Both the position numbers and the translations under genes were made by a program. DNA of 37,501 nt from positions 1 to 37,501 of the forward strand of contig NZ_RPDJ01000059.1 of the NCBI RefSeq assembly GCF_004023625.1, given 5' to 3'. The DNA comes from Streptomyces cavernae. Its GTDB lineage: Bacteria > Actinomycetota > Actinomycetes > Streptomycetales > Streptomycetaceae. The notes under the pieces are model-generated. The model was not told the origin of the DNA. It ran no database searches and saw nothing but the letters and a program-made list of their open reading frames with translations. Below are positions 22,438 to 30,898 of the stretch, one piece after another; position 1 is the stretch's first letter; every line of letters begins with the position of its first letter.

Positions 22438-24071
22438 CAGGTTCTCCTCCAGGGAAACACGGGCCGCCAGAGCGACCGCGAGAGCCAGGCGGCCGGACCG
22501 GCGCCCTGGTCCTTCAGACAGCGGAGGGTTGCGGCGAGCGCCGCGGCGACGGGTTCCGTGTCGAACATCGCGGCGCGTTCGACGAGTTGTGTGCGCGCCT
22601 CAGCGGTGGAGGGCAGGCGCGCGGCGGCGACGGCCAGCCGTGTCATCCGCTCGAGATCGCCGTCAGGCGCGACATGACGGTCCTTCAGCTCCCCCATGAC
22701 TTCCGCGCAGCCGCCGACGTCGAAGGACACGCAGGGCACCCCGAGGGCCATGGCTTCGAGAAGCACACGAGGGAAGCCCTCCTGACGGGACGGAACGATC
22801 AGACAGTGGGCCTGGGCCATCGTGCTCAGGGCGATGTCGTTCGGCACCCGGCCTGCCATCAGCAAGGGCTCCGGTGCGAGCAGCGGACGCAGCGGACCGT
22901 CTCCCAGTACCAGCAGTTCCGCGTCGGGCAGTTCCTTTCGGATCGCCGTCAGCAGGTGCGGCAGTCGGTCCGCGCCGCGCAGCGGATCGAGACCGTGCAC
23001 GTAGAGGAATCGGTGAGGAGAGGTCAGCCAGCCTTGGATTTCCGGCTGCGGAGGCGGTGGGAGGACGGTTGCGGCACGCAGCGCTTGAAGGTTCACGTCG
23101 TTGCACGCGAGCAGCATTCGGTCCGGACTGAGGCCGTAGCGCCGGGCGTACTGCCGGAGGAGTCGTGGCGGGCCGGTGACGACCGCGTCGACCCCGTGGC
23201 GCAGCACGACGCGATGAATGAGCCGCCCCGCGCGGGCACGCGGGCCCAGCCGGGCTCCCGGCAGGACGCCGGCGCCACCCGAGGACCACAGCACCACACG
23301 CCAGCCGCCCCCGAACCGTCCTGCCAGCCACAGGAGAGCAGCCAGCTTCCAGTGGATCCGGACGAAGACGACATCGACCCGCTCCCGCCGTGCCCGTGCC
23401 ACGAGGCGAACGAAGGCCCGTACCCAGCCGAGGCTCAGCTGCAGCGGCGGCAGGTCCGCAGGGTCGCCGTACCGCACGACCGTGGCCCGGCTCCTGCGCG
23501 ACAGGGCTTCGACGAGACCCGGGACATGCGCGGCATGCCCGCTTCGCATTCCCGATGTGTTGAAGACGTACCAAAGGCGCAGGTCTGCTACGGGTGCCAG
23601 CGGCTCGGTCGACAGCAGCAACTTGCCGGCCCGGGTGGTCTCGCGGACGCGGAACCCGGCGCGGGTGTAGAGGGCGAGTGCGGGGCGGTTCCGCGGGTCG
23701 CAGTTGATCGTCAGCACGCCGGACGACTGAGCGAACAGCCGGGCGAGGAGCGAGGAAGCCACGCCTGTGCCCCGATGACCGGGATCCACAGCCAGGCGGT
23801 GCACATGCGCCCCGTCCGGCCGGCGTGAGGCGATGAGGAAGCCGATCGGTTCTTCCCCCGCCATTGCGACAAGACTCAACTGCGGTTTGCCGGGCAGGGG
23901 GCAGGTGAAGTTCTCCAGATCCCATGGCTCGTCGTCATAGTGGGTGCTCGCCCGGTGGACGCGCCGTTCCAGGTCGACGAGCGAACCGAGCAGCGCATCC
24001 GGCACATCGGCCAGACGCCGAAGCTGCGGCCCGTGCGAACCGGCCGAGACCATCCCCGCTGTGCCGTGCAT
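22437..24071 (-). CDS. GNAT acetyltransferase - GT4 glycosyltransferase fusion, 544 aa
   Basis: Residues about 15-155 form a GNAT domain. AVDPGHRGTGVASSLLARLF (94-113) is the acetyl-CoA pyrophosphate loop (R-G-T-G-V-A), followed by NPRN-like CDPRNRPALALYTRAGF (124-140), the classical GNAT end. From about 165 (LRLWYVFNTSGM...) to the end is a GT-B family 4 glycosyltransferase with the E-x7-E pair Glu431/Glu439 in RQEGFPRVLLEAMALGVPCV. No frameshift is needed to join them. The ATG at 24071 has GGAG 7 nt upstream; a GTG at 24167 lacks a ribosome site. The single protein could N- or O-acylate a sugar that it or its partners transfer. It is followed directly (TGATG) by the PIG-L gene. Confidence 0.83.
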   Translation of the reverse strand: MHGTAGMVSAGSHGPQLRRLADVPDALLGSLVDLERRVHRASTHYDDEPWDLENFTCPLPGKPQLSLVAMAGEEPIGFLIASRRPDGAHVHRLAVDPGHRGTGVASSLLARLFAQSSGVLTINCDPRNRPALALYTRAGFRVRETTRAGKLLLSTEPLAPVADLRLWYVFNTSGMRSGHAAHVPGLVEALSRRSRATVVRYGDPADLPPLQLSLGWVRAFVRLVARARRERVDVVFVRIHWKLAALLWLAGRFGGGWRVVLWSSGGAGVLPGARLGPRARAGRLIHRVVLRHGVDAVVTGPPRLLRQYARRYGLSPDRMLLACNDVNLQALRAATVLPPPPQPEIQGWLTSPHRFLYVHGLDPLRGADRLPHLLTAIRKELPDAELLVLGDGPLRPLLAPEPLLMAGRVPNDIALSTMAQAHCLIVPSRQEGFPRVLLEAMALGVPCVSFDVGGCAEVMGELKDRHVAPDGDLERMTRLAVAAARLPSTAEARTQLVERAAMFDTEPVAAALAATLRCLKDQGAGPAAWLSRSLWRPVFPWRRT

Positions 24072-24230
24072 CTGTGGTCTCCGGGTCGAGTAGTGGATCA
24101 CTCGCCAGACTGACACCGTGCGCAGGGCTGACGGGTCCGACGAGCCGCCCGCGGGGGCCGGTTGCACTCCATCGGCGTATCCGCCCGCTCCCCGTCTCCC
24201 GCGTCCCGTAGCCGTTGGCAGGCGTCGGTC

Positions 24231-25331
24231 TCAGCGCGCCCCGGTCGCCAGTTCGCGGTAGATCTCGTCGAACCAGTCGGCCGTTTCCGACAGGTCCACC
24301 GTGGCCGTGTCCGCGAGCGCTCCGGCCGCCAGTACCGGATGGACGTCGGGACGCATGGCCCGCAGGATCCCGTCGGCGAAGGCTTCCGCGGATCCGGGCG
24401 GAGTGAGGATTCCGTTGTGGTTGTCCCGGATCAGCTCGGGGACACCACCGACCGCCGTGGATACCACCGGCACTCCCGCGGCAAGCGCCTCCATGACCAC
24501 CACGGGCAGCCCTTCGTATGTGGAGGACAGCAACAGGACGTCCGCCGCCGCCACGAGTCGGCCGGCCCCCGGCACCAGGCCCAGGTACCGAACCCGCTCG
24601 CGCAGTCCGCGCCTGTCGATGTCCGCGAGAACCTGGTCACGCAAGGGACCGTCACCCGCCAGCACGAACAGCGCATCAGGTCGCCGGGCGAGCACCAGCG
24701 AGGCCGCCTCGACCAGGAGCGCGTGGTTCTTCTGCATCCGCAGATTGGCCACACAGGCCAGTACGAAGGCGTCACCGGGAATCCCGAACTCGGCGCGCAC
24801 CTCCGCGGCCCGGGTTGCCCAGAAGCGCTGTGCGGCGACATCGACGCCGTGGACCCGTGTACGGACGAGCCGGGCGCCGCGGACCGTTCGGGAGTTCGCC
24901 ACCTGCGGTGACACGGCCACCGTCAGATCGTCCAGCCGCCGGGTCGGCCGGTTGAGGAGCCTGGTCAGCGGGTGGTACCAGACCTGGTGGACCGTCGAGA
25001 TCAGTGACGGCCGGGGACGCATCATACGGAGGGCCGGGCGCAGCACGGCCGCCGGCAACGGGGAGTGGACGTTGACCACGTCGGGGGACAGCCGCCGTAC
25101 CGCGCCCACCAGCCTGGCGTAGCGCAGCCACTTCGGACCTCGCCGCAGGTCGACGACCTTGATGCCGTCGTCCAGGAGCGCTTCGATCAGTTCCTCGGTG
25201 TTCGCCCGCAGGAAGACGACGGTGTAGTCACGGCCTGTCCGGGGCGCCCGGCGCAGCCGTTCCACGAGAAGGACTTCCGCCCCGCCGACGTCGAGCGTCT
25301 TGATCACTTCACAGACCCGGACCTCGGCCAT
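24231..25331 (-). CDS. Glycosyltransferase family 4, 366 aa
   Basis: The N-terminal domain begins VRVCEVIKTLDVGGAEVLLVERL, with the GGAE loop typical of GT4 acceptor domains, then VVNVHSPLPAAVLRPALR. The donor domain has ACVANLRMQKNHALLVEAA, FVLAGDGPLRDQV, YLGLVPGAGRLVAAADVLLL and the E-x7-E pair in YEGLPVVVMEALAAGVPVVST. GAAGGGA precedes the ATG by about 8 nt. It is the second gene of the minus-strand operon, 72 bp after the FkbM gene and about 159 bp before the GNAT-GT fusion gene. It should add one residue of the repeat unit at the cytoplasmic face; donor unknown. Confidence 0.88.
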   Translation of the reverse strand: MAEVRVCEVIKTLDVGGAEVLLVERLRRAPRTGRDYTVVFLRANTEELIEALLDDGIKVVDLRRGPKWLRYARLVGAVRRLSPDVVNVHSPLPAAVLRPALRMMRPRPSLISTVHQVWYHPLTRLLNRPTRRLDDLTVAVSPQVANSRTVRGARLVRTRVHGVDVAAQRFWATRAAEVRAEFGIPGDAFVLACVANLRMQKNHALLVEAASLVLARRPDALFVLAGDGPLRDQVLADIDRRGLRERVRYLGLVPGAGRLVAAADVLLLSSTYEGLPVVVMEALAAGVPVVSTAVGGVPELIRDNHNGILTPPGSAEAFADGILRAMRPDVHPVLAAGALADTATVDLSETADWFDEIYRELATGAR

Positions 25332-25403
25332 CGTTCGCTCCCTTCGCGCTTCGGCAACCCGTGCGGCGGAACGCTCTCCCTCGTCGGAGAAAGGCGGTTC
25401 GCG

Positions 25404-26282
25404 TCAGGCACGTGCCGCGCCCCGCAGCCGGGCGTCGATCTCGTCCGCCCGTTGCCGCGAGACCGCGAACACGTCCGTCCCGTGTGCGGCCGGAGCGGGA
25501 ACGAACCGGTTCAGCGCGGGCTCGTAGTGCATGAGGTCGTATCCGTGGTCGCCGAGCCAGCCGCGCACCTCAGCGACCGTCGAACCGAACCTGGCCAGGA
25601 AGGGATCGACCAGTTCGAGGAACCACACCGGCGGTTCGGCCCGGCACAGGAGCTTCTCCGCACCGCGCAGGGCGCAGTGTTCGGCGCCCTCGATGTCGAG
25701 CTTGCCCATCGCCCAGGAACGGTCCGACAACACCTCGTCGAGTCGTACGACCTGTGCGGAGACGGTCTTTCCCTCGTCGTGTTCCGTACGGATCCGGGAG
25801 CCGGTGCCGCGCAGTACGAACGGAACCGCACCGGGGCTCTGCCCGACTGCCATTTCGTGTACCGACACACAGCACAGCCGGTTTCTTTCGACATTCTCGC
25901 GCAGCCTGGCCGCATAGACGGGGTGGGCCTCGAAAGCGTGTACCTCACCGGTAGCGGAAACGAGTTGGGCGGCGAGCAGCGTGAAGATTCCTTCGTTCGC
26001 CCCGCCGTCGATGAATCCGTCGCCGGGACGGAGATACCGCTTCATGAAGGTCATGGCCTGATAGTCGGGCAGCCCGCCGAAATAGACGAGGCGCCCCACT
26101 TGAGTGCTGTCCGGGTAGGCCCGGAAGCGCATGCCGTCGTAGACCCTCAGGTCGAACGGCTTGCCGACGGCACGCTTGTACCCTTGCCACAGCGCCATGC
26201 GTGCGAAGGCTTGCACGCGCCGCCCGCGGTTGGCCGGATGGTCCGCGATCAGCCCGAGCATTTCCCGCACCGTGGTTGGCAT
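25404..26282 (-). CDS. FkbM family methyltransferase, 292 aa
   Basis: The N-terminal ~80 residues are an FkbM-type cap (MRFRAYPDSTQVGRLVYFGG, DYQAMTFMKRYLRPGD). Then comes SAM motif I FIDGGANEGIFTLL (90-103), acidic FEAHP (117-121), NVERN, and the FkbM segment MGKLDIEGAEHCALRGAEKLL, ending VFAVSR. The ATG at 26282 with a GGGAG site is preferred to a longer frame that runs back across the divergent promoter region. It heads the six-gene operon. This is the second methyltransferase of the cluster; it has the longer, more usual FkbM architecture than the one at 18565. Expected to O-methylate a sugar (inference). Confidence 0.85.
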   Translation of the reverse strand: MPTTVREMLGLIADHPANRGRRVQAFARMALWQGYKRAVGKPFDLRVYDGMRFRAYPDSTQVGRLVYFGGLPDYQAMTFMKRYLRPGDGFIDGGANEGIFTLLAAQLVSATGEVHAFEAHPVYAARLRENVERNRLCCVSVHEMAVGQSPGAVPFVLRGTGSRIRTEHDEGKTVSAQVVRLDEVLSDRSWAMGKLDIEGAEHCALRGAEKLLCRAEPPVWFLELVDPFLARFGSTVAEVRGWLGDHGYDLMHYEPALNRFVPAPAAHGTDVFAVSRQRADEIDARLRGAARA

Positions 26283-26342
26283 TGACTCCCGCTTCCGACG
26301 CAATTGGGCGGCGCATTCACCGTCCCCGGCCCAGCGCGGGGG

Positions 26343-26363
26343 AACGGCTTGTCCGAAGCCGTT
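26343..26363. promoter_or_regulatory. Palindromic operator candidate in a divergent promoter region
   Basis: AACGGCTT (26343-26350) and AAGCCGTT (26356-26363) are perfect inverted 8-bp arms, 5 bp apart, so dyad centres fall about one helical turn (13 bp) apart. TATATAT follows at once. It lies in the 175-bp gap between the six-gene operon and the plus-strand GT gene, the best-placed site in the window for control of both. A TetR- or MarR-like binder would fit; none is encoded in the cluster. Confidence 0.5.
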
Positions 26364-26457
26364 TATATATCCGGCGGTGGCGGGTGCGGCAGTCCGCCAC
26401 GCGGGACTTCCGTGCCCTTGTCGGATACCGAACGGAAAGCGGCCTAATATCGGGCCC

Positions 26458-27657
26458 ATGTCGACCCCCACAAACCGGCCCCCGGTTTCCGGCATTCCCC
26501 GCTTGCGTGTCATGAGAGTCGTCACCCGGATGAATATCGGCGGTCCGGCCGTTCAGGTGTCGGCCCTCGTTCGGGGGCTGGATCCGGCGTACTTCGATCA
26601 CCGGCTGTTCGCGGGGCAGGTGGGGCCGGGTGAGGCGGATCATGTGGAGCAGCGCGCGCCGGACGTCGCGGTGCGGCGGCTCACCTGGCTGGGGCGGGCC
26701 GTACGGCCCACGGACGACGTCCGCGCGCTCGCCGAACTCATCTCGGCCATGCGGCGGTTCCGGCCGCACATCGTGCACACGCACACCGCGAAGGCGGGCG
26801 CTCTGGGTCGGACGGCGGCCGTGCTGGCGCGTGTCCCCGCACGGGTGCACACCTTCCACGGTCATCTGCTGCACGGGTACTTCTCTCCCGCGAGGACGCG
26901 GGTCGTGGTGCGGACCGAGCGTGCGCTGGCGGCCGTCAGCGACCGGTTGGTGGCCGTCGGCGGCCGGGTGCGGGACGACCTCGTCGCCGCCGGGATCGGC
27001 ACGGCCGGGAAGTACGCCGTGGTACCTCCCGGCACCACCCTCCCGGCGGCGCCCGAACGCCCCGAGGCCCGGCGCCTGCTGGGGCTTCCGCCCGAGGTGC
27101 CGGTCGTGGCGTACGTGGGCCGGGTCACCGGGATCAAGCGGCCCGACCGCTTCCTCGCCGTGGCCCGCGAGGTGCGCCGTGCCGTCCCCGGCGCCCGGTT
27201 CGTGATGTGCGGGGAGGGCGATCTGCGGCCGGATCCGGCGGCGGTCACCGAACTCGGGGACGCGCTGCACCTGTTGGGCTGGCGAGCAGATGTGGAGACC
27301 GTGTACGCGGCGGCCGACCTGGTGTTGCTGACCTCCGACAACGAAGGCATGCCGGTCAGTCTGATCGAGGCCGGACTGGCGGGAGTTCCGGCGGTGGCGA
27401 CGGATGTGGGCAGCGTCGCCGAGGTCGTTCGGGACGAGAAGACCGGGCTCCTCGCGGGCCCCTCCGTCACGGAACTCGCCCGGCACACCGTACGCCTGCT
27501 CCGTGACGAGCGCCTGCGCCGGGAGATGGGCGCCCGGGCGCGTGAGACGACCCTCCGGCGCTTCGGCGCGGACCGTCTGGTGGCCGACACCGAAGCCCTC
27601 TACGCCTCGATCGCCGTCGCCCGGGGCTGGTGGCCCCCGTCCCTATCCGAAAGGTGA
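26458..27657 (+). CDS. Glycosyltransferase family 4, 399 aa
   Basis: The acceptor domain starts LRVMRVVTRMNIGGPAVQVSALV (GGPA loop), then IVHTHTAKAGALGRTAAVLA and VHTFHGHLLHGYFSP, typical of GT4 members using GlcNAc- or Fuc-type sugars, though the donor is not certain. The donor domain has AYVGRVTGIKRPDRFLAVA, FVMCGEGDLR, LGWRADVETVYAAADLVLLTS and the E-x7-E pair in NEGMPVSLIEAGLAGVPAVAT. The ATG at 26458 has no strong ribosome site; ATG at 26512 is an alternative. Its TGA overlaps the next gene's GTG start (GTGA at 27654-27657), so the two are co-translated. Confidence 0.87.
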   Translation: MSTPTNRPPVSGIPRLRVMRVVTRMNIGGPAVQVSALVRGLDPAYFDHRLFAGQVGPGEADHVEQRAPDVAVRRLTWLGRAVRPTDDVRALAELISAMRRFRPHIVHTHTAKAGALGRTAAVLARVPARVHTFHGHLLHGYFSPARTRVVVRTERALAAVSDRLVAVGGRVRDDLVAAGIGTAGKYAVVPPGTTLPAAPERPEARRLLGLPPEVPVVAYVGRVTGIKRPDRFLAVAREVRRAVPGARFVMCGEGDLRPDPAAVTELGDALHLLGWRADVETVYAAADLVLLTSDNEGMPVSLIEAGLAGVPAVATDVGSVAEVVRDEKTGLLAGPSVTELARHTVRLLRDERLRREMGARARETTLRRFGADRLVADTEALYASIAVARGWWPPSLSER

Positions 27658-28640
27658 GCACGTTGAACGTTGTCGTTACCGGAGGCGCCGGGTTCATCGG
27701 GGCCAACCTGTGCCGGGAGCTCGTAGCGCGGCCGTCCGTGGGCAAGGTCGTCGCCCTGGACGACCTGAGTACGGGGAACGCTCAGAACCTGGCGGGCGTC
27801 GACGCGGAACTCGTCCAGGGCAGCATCCTCGACGCCGACCTCCTCCACGGGGTCGTGGCCGGGGCGGACGCCGTCGTCCATCTCGCGGCGCGCCCGTCCG
27901 TACCGCGCTCGCTGGCCGATCCCGTCGCCAGTCACAACGCCAACGCCACCGGGACGGTGAATGTCCTCGAGGCCTGCCGGAGCGCGGGCGTCCCGGTGGT
28001 CGCGGCGTCGTCCTCGTCGGTCTACGGATCGGTCCCCACGCTGCCGAAGCACGAGGAGCTGCCGACCCGGCCGCTGAGCCCCTACGCCGCGAGCAAGCTC
28101 GCCACCGAGGCGTATGTCCTCGCCTACGGCGCCTCGTTCGACCTGCCGGTGCTGGCGTTCAGGTTCTTCAACGTGTACGGGCCCCTGCAGCCGGCCGGAC
28201 ACGCCTACGCCGCCGTGATCCCCGCCTTCATCGACGCCATGCTGCGCGGCAGACCGGTGCGCGTCTTCGGCGACGGGCTGCAGACGCGGGACTTCACATA
28301 CGTCGGAACCGTGGTGAAGGTGCTGGCCGACGCGGTGCTGCGGAAGGTCACCTGCGCCACCCCGGTGAACCTGGCGTTCGGGACGCGGGTGCCGGTCGTC
28401 GACGTGTGCCGGCGGCTCGCGGACATCATCGGGGTGCCCGCGGACATCCGGCACGAGGAGGCGCGGGTGGGCGATGTCCGCCACTCCCAGGCCGCGGACG
28501 GTGTGCTGCGCGGTCTCTTCCCCGACATCGCCCAAGTTCCGCTGGAGCGCGGGCTGTTGGAGACGGTGAGCTGGTTCCGGACCCTGCCCGAGTACGGGGC
28601 GGTGACCGCGGCCGGGGCGGTGCCGGTGGAAGTCGGCTGA
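27654..28640 (+). CDS. NAD-dependent nucleotide-sugar epimerase/dehydratase, 328 aa
   Basis: Extended SDR: NAD loop VTGGAGFIGAN, LDDLSTGNAQNL after strand 2, VVHLAARPSVPRSLADP, catalytic Ser in ASSSSVYGS, and Y-x-x-x-K in PYAASKLATE. FRFFNVYGPLQPAGHAYAAVIPAF and GDGLQTRDFTYVGTV match UDP-GlcNAc/UDP-glucose C4-epimerase-like enzymes such as WbpP. The likely job is to supply a UDP-hexose or hexosamine to the neighbouring glycosyltransferase. Two starts are possible: GTG at 27654 in the GTGA overlap (used here), or TTG at 27663, for which AAGGTGAG would be the ribosome site. A perfect 26-bp palindrome follows the stop. Confidence 0.85.
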   Translation: MSTLNVVVTGGAGFIGANLCRELVARPSVGKVVALDDLSTGNAQNLAGVDAELVQGSILDADLLHGVVAGADAVVHLAARPSVPRSLADPVASHNANATGTVNVLEACRSAGVPVVAASSSSVYGSVPTLPKHEELPTRPLSPYAASKLATEAYVLAYGASFDLPVLAFRFFNVYGPLQPAGHAYAAVIPAFIDAMLRGRPVRVFGDGLQTRDFTYVGTVVKVLADAVLRKVTCATPVNLAFGTRVPVVDVCRRLADIIGVPADIRHEEARVGDVRHSQAADGVLRGLFPDIAQVPLERGLLETVSWFRTLPEYGAVTAAGAVPVEVG

Positions 28641-28643
28641 CCA

Positions 28644-28669
28644 GGTGAGGGGGCCGCGGCCCCCTCACC
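28644..28669. terminator. Bidirectional terminator, perfect 26-bp palindrome
   Basis: GGTGAGGGGGCCG (28644-28656) is exactly complementary to CGGCCCCCTCACC (28657-28669). It begins 3 nt after the epimerase stop and covers the stop codon of the convergent phosphoglycosyltransferase gene (28665-28667). No T tract. Confidence 0.85.
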
Positions 28670-29702
28670 CCGTCCGGTCGGCGCCCGGAACGGTGTAGAC
28701 GGGGACCCTCAGCAGCAGCCACCCGGACACGGCGGTCACCGTGAGCGCCGTGATCAGAGCGACGGTCCCCGGGAAGGCCCTCAGCATGACGAGCGTCGCC
28801 GCCAGGCAGGTCATCAACGCGAAGCCGCCGATCACCAAGGTGACTTGACGGACCGTCAGGCCGAGCTGCCGGAGCCGGTGCGCGATGTGGTCCCGGCCGC
28901 CCTGCAGCAGCGGCCGGCCCGCCCTGCGCCGCGCGACCATCACCAGACCGGTGTCCGCGGTGACCACCAGGGTGATCAGCAGCAGACTGGTGAATCCCGA
29001 ATGGGCGGTGTCGCCCCGGTGCAGGACCACCGTGACCGATGACACCAGGAAGCCCACGAAGAGCGAGCCCGCGTCACCGAGGAAGATCCGTGCGGGATGC
29101 CAGTTGTGGAAGAGGAAACCCGCGCAGGCCCCGGCCAACGCCGCCATGACCGCGGCAATGCCGGTCAGACCCACCGCGAGTGCGGCACCGCAGAGGAACC
29201 CCGCGATGACCGCGGTGACCGTGGACACCACCCCGTCCATGTTGTCCAGCAGGTTGAACGCGTTGGTGGTGAAGAGGATCCAGCCGACGGCGAGCACCGC
29301 GTCGGGCCAGCCCCCGAACACCTCGGGGTGACCGCACCAGACCACCACCGTCACGGCGGCCGCCGCCTCGACGCCGAGCCGGGCACGAATGCTGAGCGAT
29401 CGCAGGTCGTCGGCGAGCCCGAGGACGGCGACGAGCGCGGCGCAGGCGAGCAGGACACCCACCGTGGCTCCGTCCTGGGGCAGTGCGAGGGCCGCGGCGG
29501 CCGCGCAGCCCAGTGTGGCCACGGCGACCGCGATGCCTCCGAGGTAGGGCGTCGGACGGTCGTGGGCCTTGCGCGCGTCGGGCTGGTCGGTGTAGCCGCG
29601 GCGCAGGGCCAGTCGTCGTAGCGGCTCGGTCAGTGTGGCGGCGGCCAGCAGAGCCCCGAGCCCCGCGACCGCCGACACCAACCATGGATTCAGACCGAGC
29701 AT
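28665..29702 (-). CDS. WecA/MraY-family undecaprenyl-phosphate GlcNAc-1-phosphate transferase, 345 aa
   Basis: This polytopic enzyme has about ten to eleven helices. Family motifs: KAHDRPTPYLGGIAV (45-59), GLADDL with Asp98/Asp99 (the Mg-binding pair), TNAFNLLDNMDGVVS (146-160, N-x-x-N-x-x-D-x-x-D), FHNWHPARIFLGDAGSLFVGFL, and the GGRDHIAHRL His motif. It transfers a sugar-1-phosphate, most likely GlcNAc-1-P, from UDP to undecaprenyl phosphate, and so should start the repeat unit. No WbaP/PglC-type initiator is seen elsewhere in the window. It could instead be a second copy of the teichoic/arabinogalactan-type primer (housekeeping WecA/TagO), but its place in the cluster argues against that. 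The upstream SDR gene overlaps it by 13 bp. Confidence 0.85.
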   Translation of the reverse strand: MLGLNPWLVSAVAGLGALLAAATLTEPLRRLALRRGYTDQPDARKAHDRPTPYLGGIAVAVATLGCAAAAALALPQDGATVGVLLACAALVAVLGLADDLRSLSIRARLGVEAAAAVTVVVWCGHPEVFGGWPDAVLAVGWILFTTNAFNLLDNMDGVVSTVTAVIAGFLCGAALAVGLTGIAAVMAALAGACAGFLFHNWHPARIFLGDAGSLFVGFLVSSVTVVLHRGDTAHSGFTSLLLITLVVTADTGLVMVARRRAGRPLLQGGRDHIAHRLRQLGLTVRQVTLVIGGFALMTCLAATLVMLRAFPGTVALITALTVTAVSGWLLLRVPVYTVPGADRTG

Positions 29703-30766
29703 GGCCCCGCCAGCACGGTCCGGACCGCGGTCGCCCCCTGCTGTGCGGGCGCCTCGGCCACCGGATCGCCCGCCTGCCGGCCCAGTTCGGCACGGGCCTC
29801 GGCGACGGCGTCCGCGACCGCGTCCGCCAGTACGTCGTCGAGGTCGCGCCGCGGCCTCCAGCCGGTGAAGGCCCTGAGTTTGGCGGTGTCGGGGACCCGG
29901 CGCTCCATGTCCTCGAAACCGGGCCCGTAGGCCTCGTTGTAGGTGAGCAGTCGCACCGAGGACGTGCTGCCGGCGCGGGCGATGATCCGCTCCGCCAGGT
30001 CCAGAATGGTGATCTCCTCGTCGCTGCCGATGTTGAACGTCTCCCCCACCGCGCCCGGCAGGTCGATCAGCGCCAGGAGTGCCTCGACGACGTCCGCGAC
30101 GTGCAGGAAGCAACGGCTCTGCCGGCCGGTGCCGTAGACGGTGAGGGGCTCGCCGCGGACCGCCTGCCTGGCGAACCTCGGGATGACCATGCCGTAGGCG
30201 GGGCTCTGCCGCGGACCGACCGTGTTGAAGAACCGCACGACGGTGGCGCGCAGTCCGTACTCCCTGCGGTACAGCTCGGCGAGGATCTCGTCGACCGCCT
30301 TGGCGGTGCTGTAGGACCAGCGGGGGACGGAGGGGCTTCCCAGGATCCGGTCGGAGGCCTCCGTCAGCGGTCCCCGCGAGTTCTTGCCGTAGATCTCCGA
30401 GGTACTGGCCAGGATCACCCGCCGGTCGTGCCGGTGAGCGGACTCGATGACGGTTTCGGTTCCTTTGGTGTTGACCGTGAAGGAATTCAGCGGCCGTTCC
30501 ACAATCAGTTTCACACCCACGGCCGCCGCCAAATGCACAACGCTGCCGCATTCACGCATCAACTCATCGACGAGCGACGCGTCCAGTACCGATCCCTGTA
30601 CGAATCGGAAATCACCCCGCTCGCGCGCCGCGGCGAGGTTCTCCAGACGTCCGGTACTGAGGTCGTCGAGTACGACAACGGGCTCGCCGCGGGCAAGCAG
30701 TGCGTCCACGAGATGGGAGCCGATGAAGCCGGCCCCTCCGGTCACCAGGTACTTCTGACGTTCCAT
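29690..30766 (-). CDS. NAD-dependent nucleotide-sugar epimerase/dehydratase, 358 aa
   Basis: Extended SDR: VTGGAGFIGSHLVDALL, LDDLSTGRLENL, VVHLAAAVGVKLIVERP, Ser in LASTSEIYG, and Y-S-T-A-K at the catalytic pair, followed by VRFFNTVGPRQSPAYGMVIPRF and RCFLHVADVV. The overall pattern is like ArnA-dehydrogenase/UDP-glucuronate decarboxylase or a GDP/UDP-sugar dehydratase. With the UDP-sugar dehydrogenase divergent next door, a UDP-uronic acid is a possible substrate (inference). GAGGG lies about 5 nt before the ATG at 30766. The C-terminal ~40 residues are Ala/Glu-rich beyond the fold. Stop overlaps the start of the phosphoglycosyltransferase gene by 13 bp, so they are one transcript. Confidence 0.83.
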   Translation of the reverse strand: MERQKYLVTGGAGFIGSHLVDALLARGEPVVVLDDLSTGRLENLAAARERGDFRFVQGSVLDASLVDELMRECGSVVHLAAAVGVKLIVERPLNSFTVNTKGTETVIESAHRHDRRVILASTSEIYGKNSRGPLTEASDRILGSPSVPRWSYSTAKAVDEILAELYRREYGLRATVVRFFNTVGPRQSPAYGMVIPRFARQAVRGEPLTVYGTGRQSRCFLHVADVVEALLALIDLPGAVGETFNIGSDEEITILDLAERIIARAGSTSSVRLLTYNEAYGPGFEDMERRVPDTAKLRAFTGWRPRRDLDDVLADAVADAVAEARAELGRQAGDPVAEAPAQQGATAVRTVLAGPCSV

Positions 30767-30832
30767 CACGCCCTCACTCCATGTCTTCGGGTGGGGCGCC
30801 ACCGGAGGCATGCACACCGGCAACGCACGGCA

Positions 30833-30860
30833 ACAATAGCCGGGGGTGGCGCAAATACAA
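30833..30860 (-). promoter_or_regulatory. Possible promoter of the minus-strand epimerase operon
   Basis: On the minus strand TTGTAT (30860-30855) and TATTGT (30838-30833) lie 16 bp apart in an AT-richer patch of the 254-bp divergent gap. The -10 match is good, the -35 partial. The implied start would leave a leader of about 60 nt before the ATG. Confidence 0.3.
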
Positions 30861-30878
30861 TGAATTGATACGCGATTA

Positions 30879-30898
30879 GTCCGTTCGTACCCACGGAC
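30879..30898. promoter_or_regulatory. Short inverted repeat between the epimerase and dehydrogenase genes
   Basis: GTCCGT (30879-30884) and ACGGAC (30893-30898) are inverted arms 8 bp apart. The site is in the shared promoter gap of the divergent epimerase and UDP-sugar dehydrogenase genes. Arms are short, so chance is possible. Confidence 0.3.
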
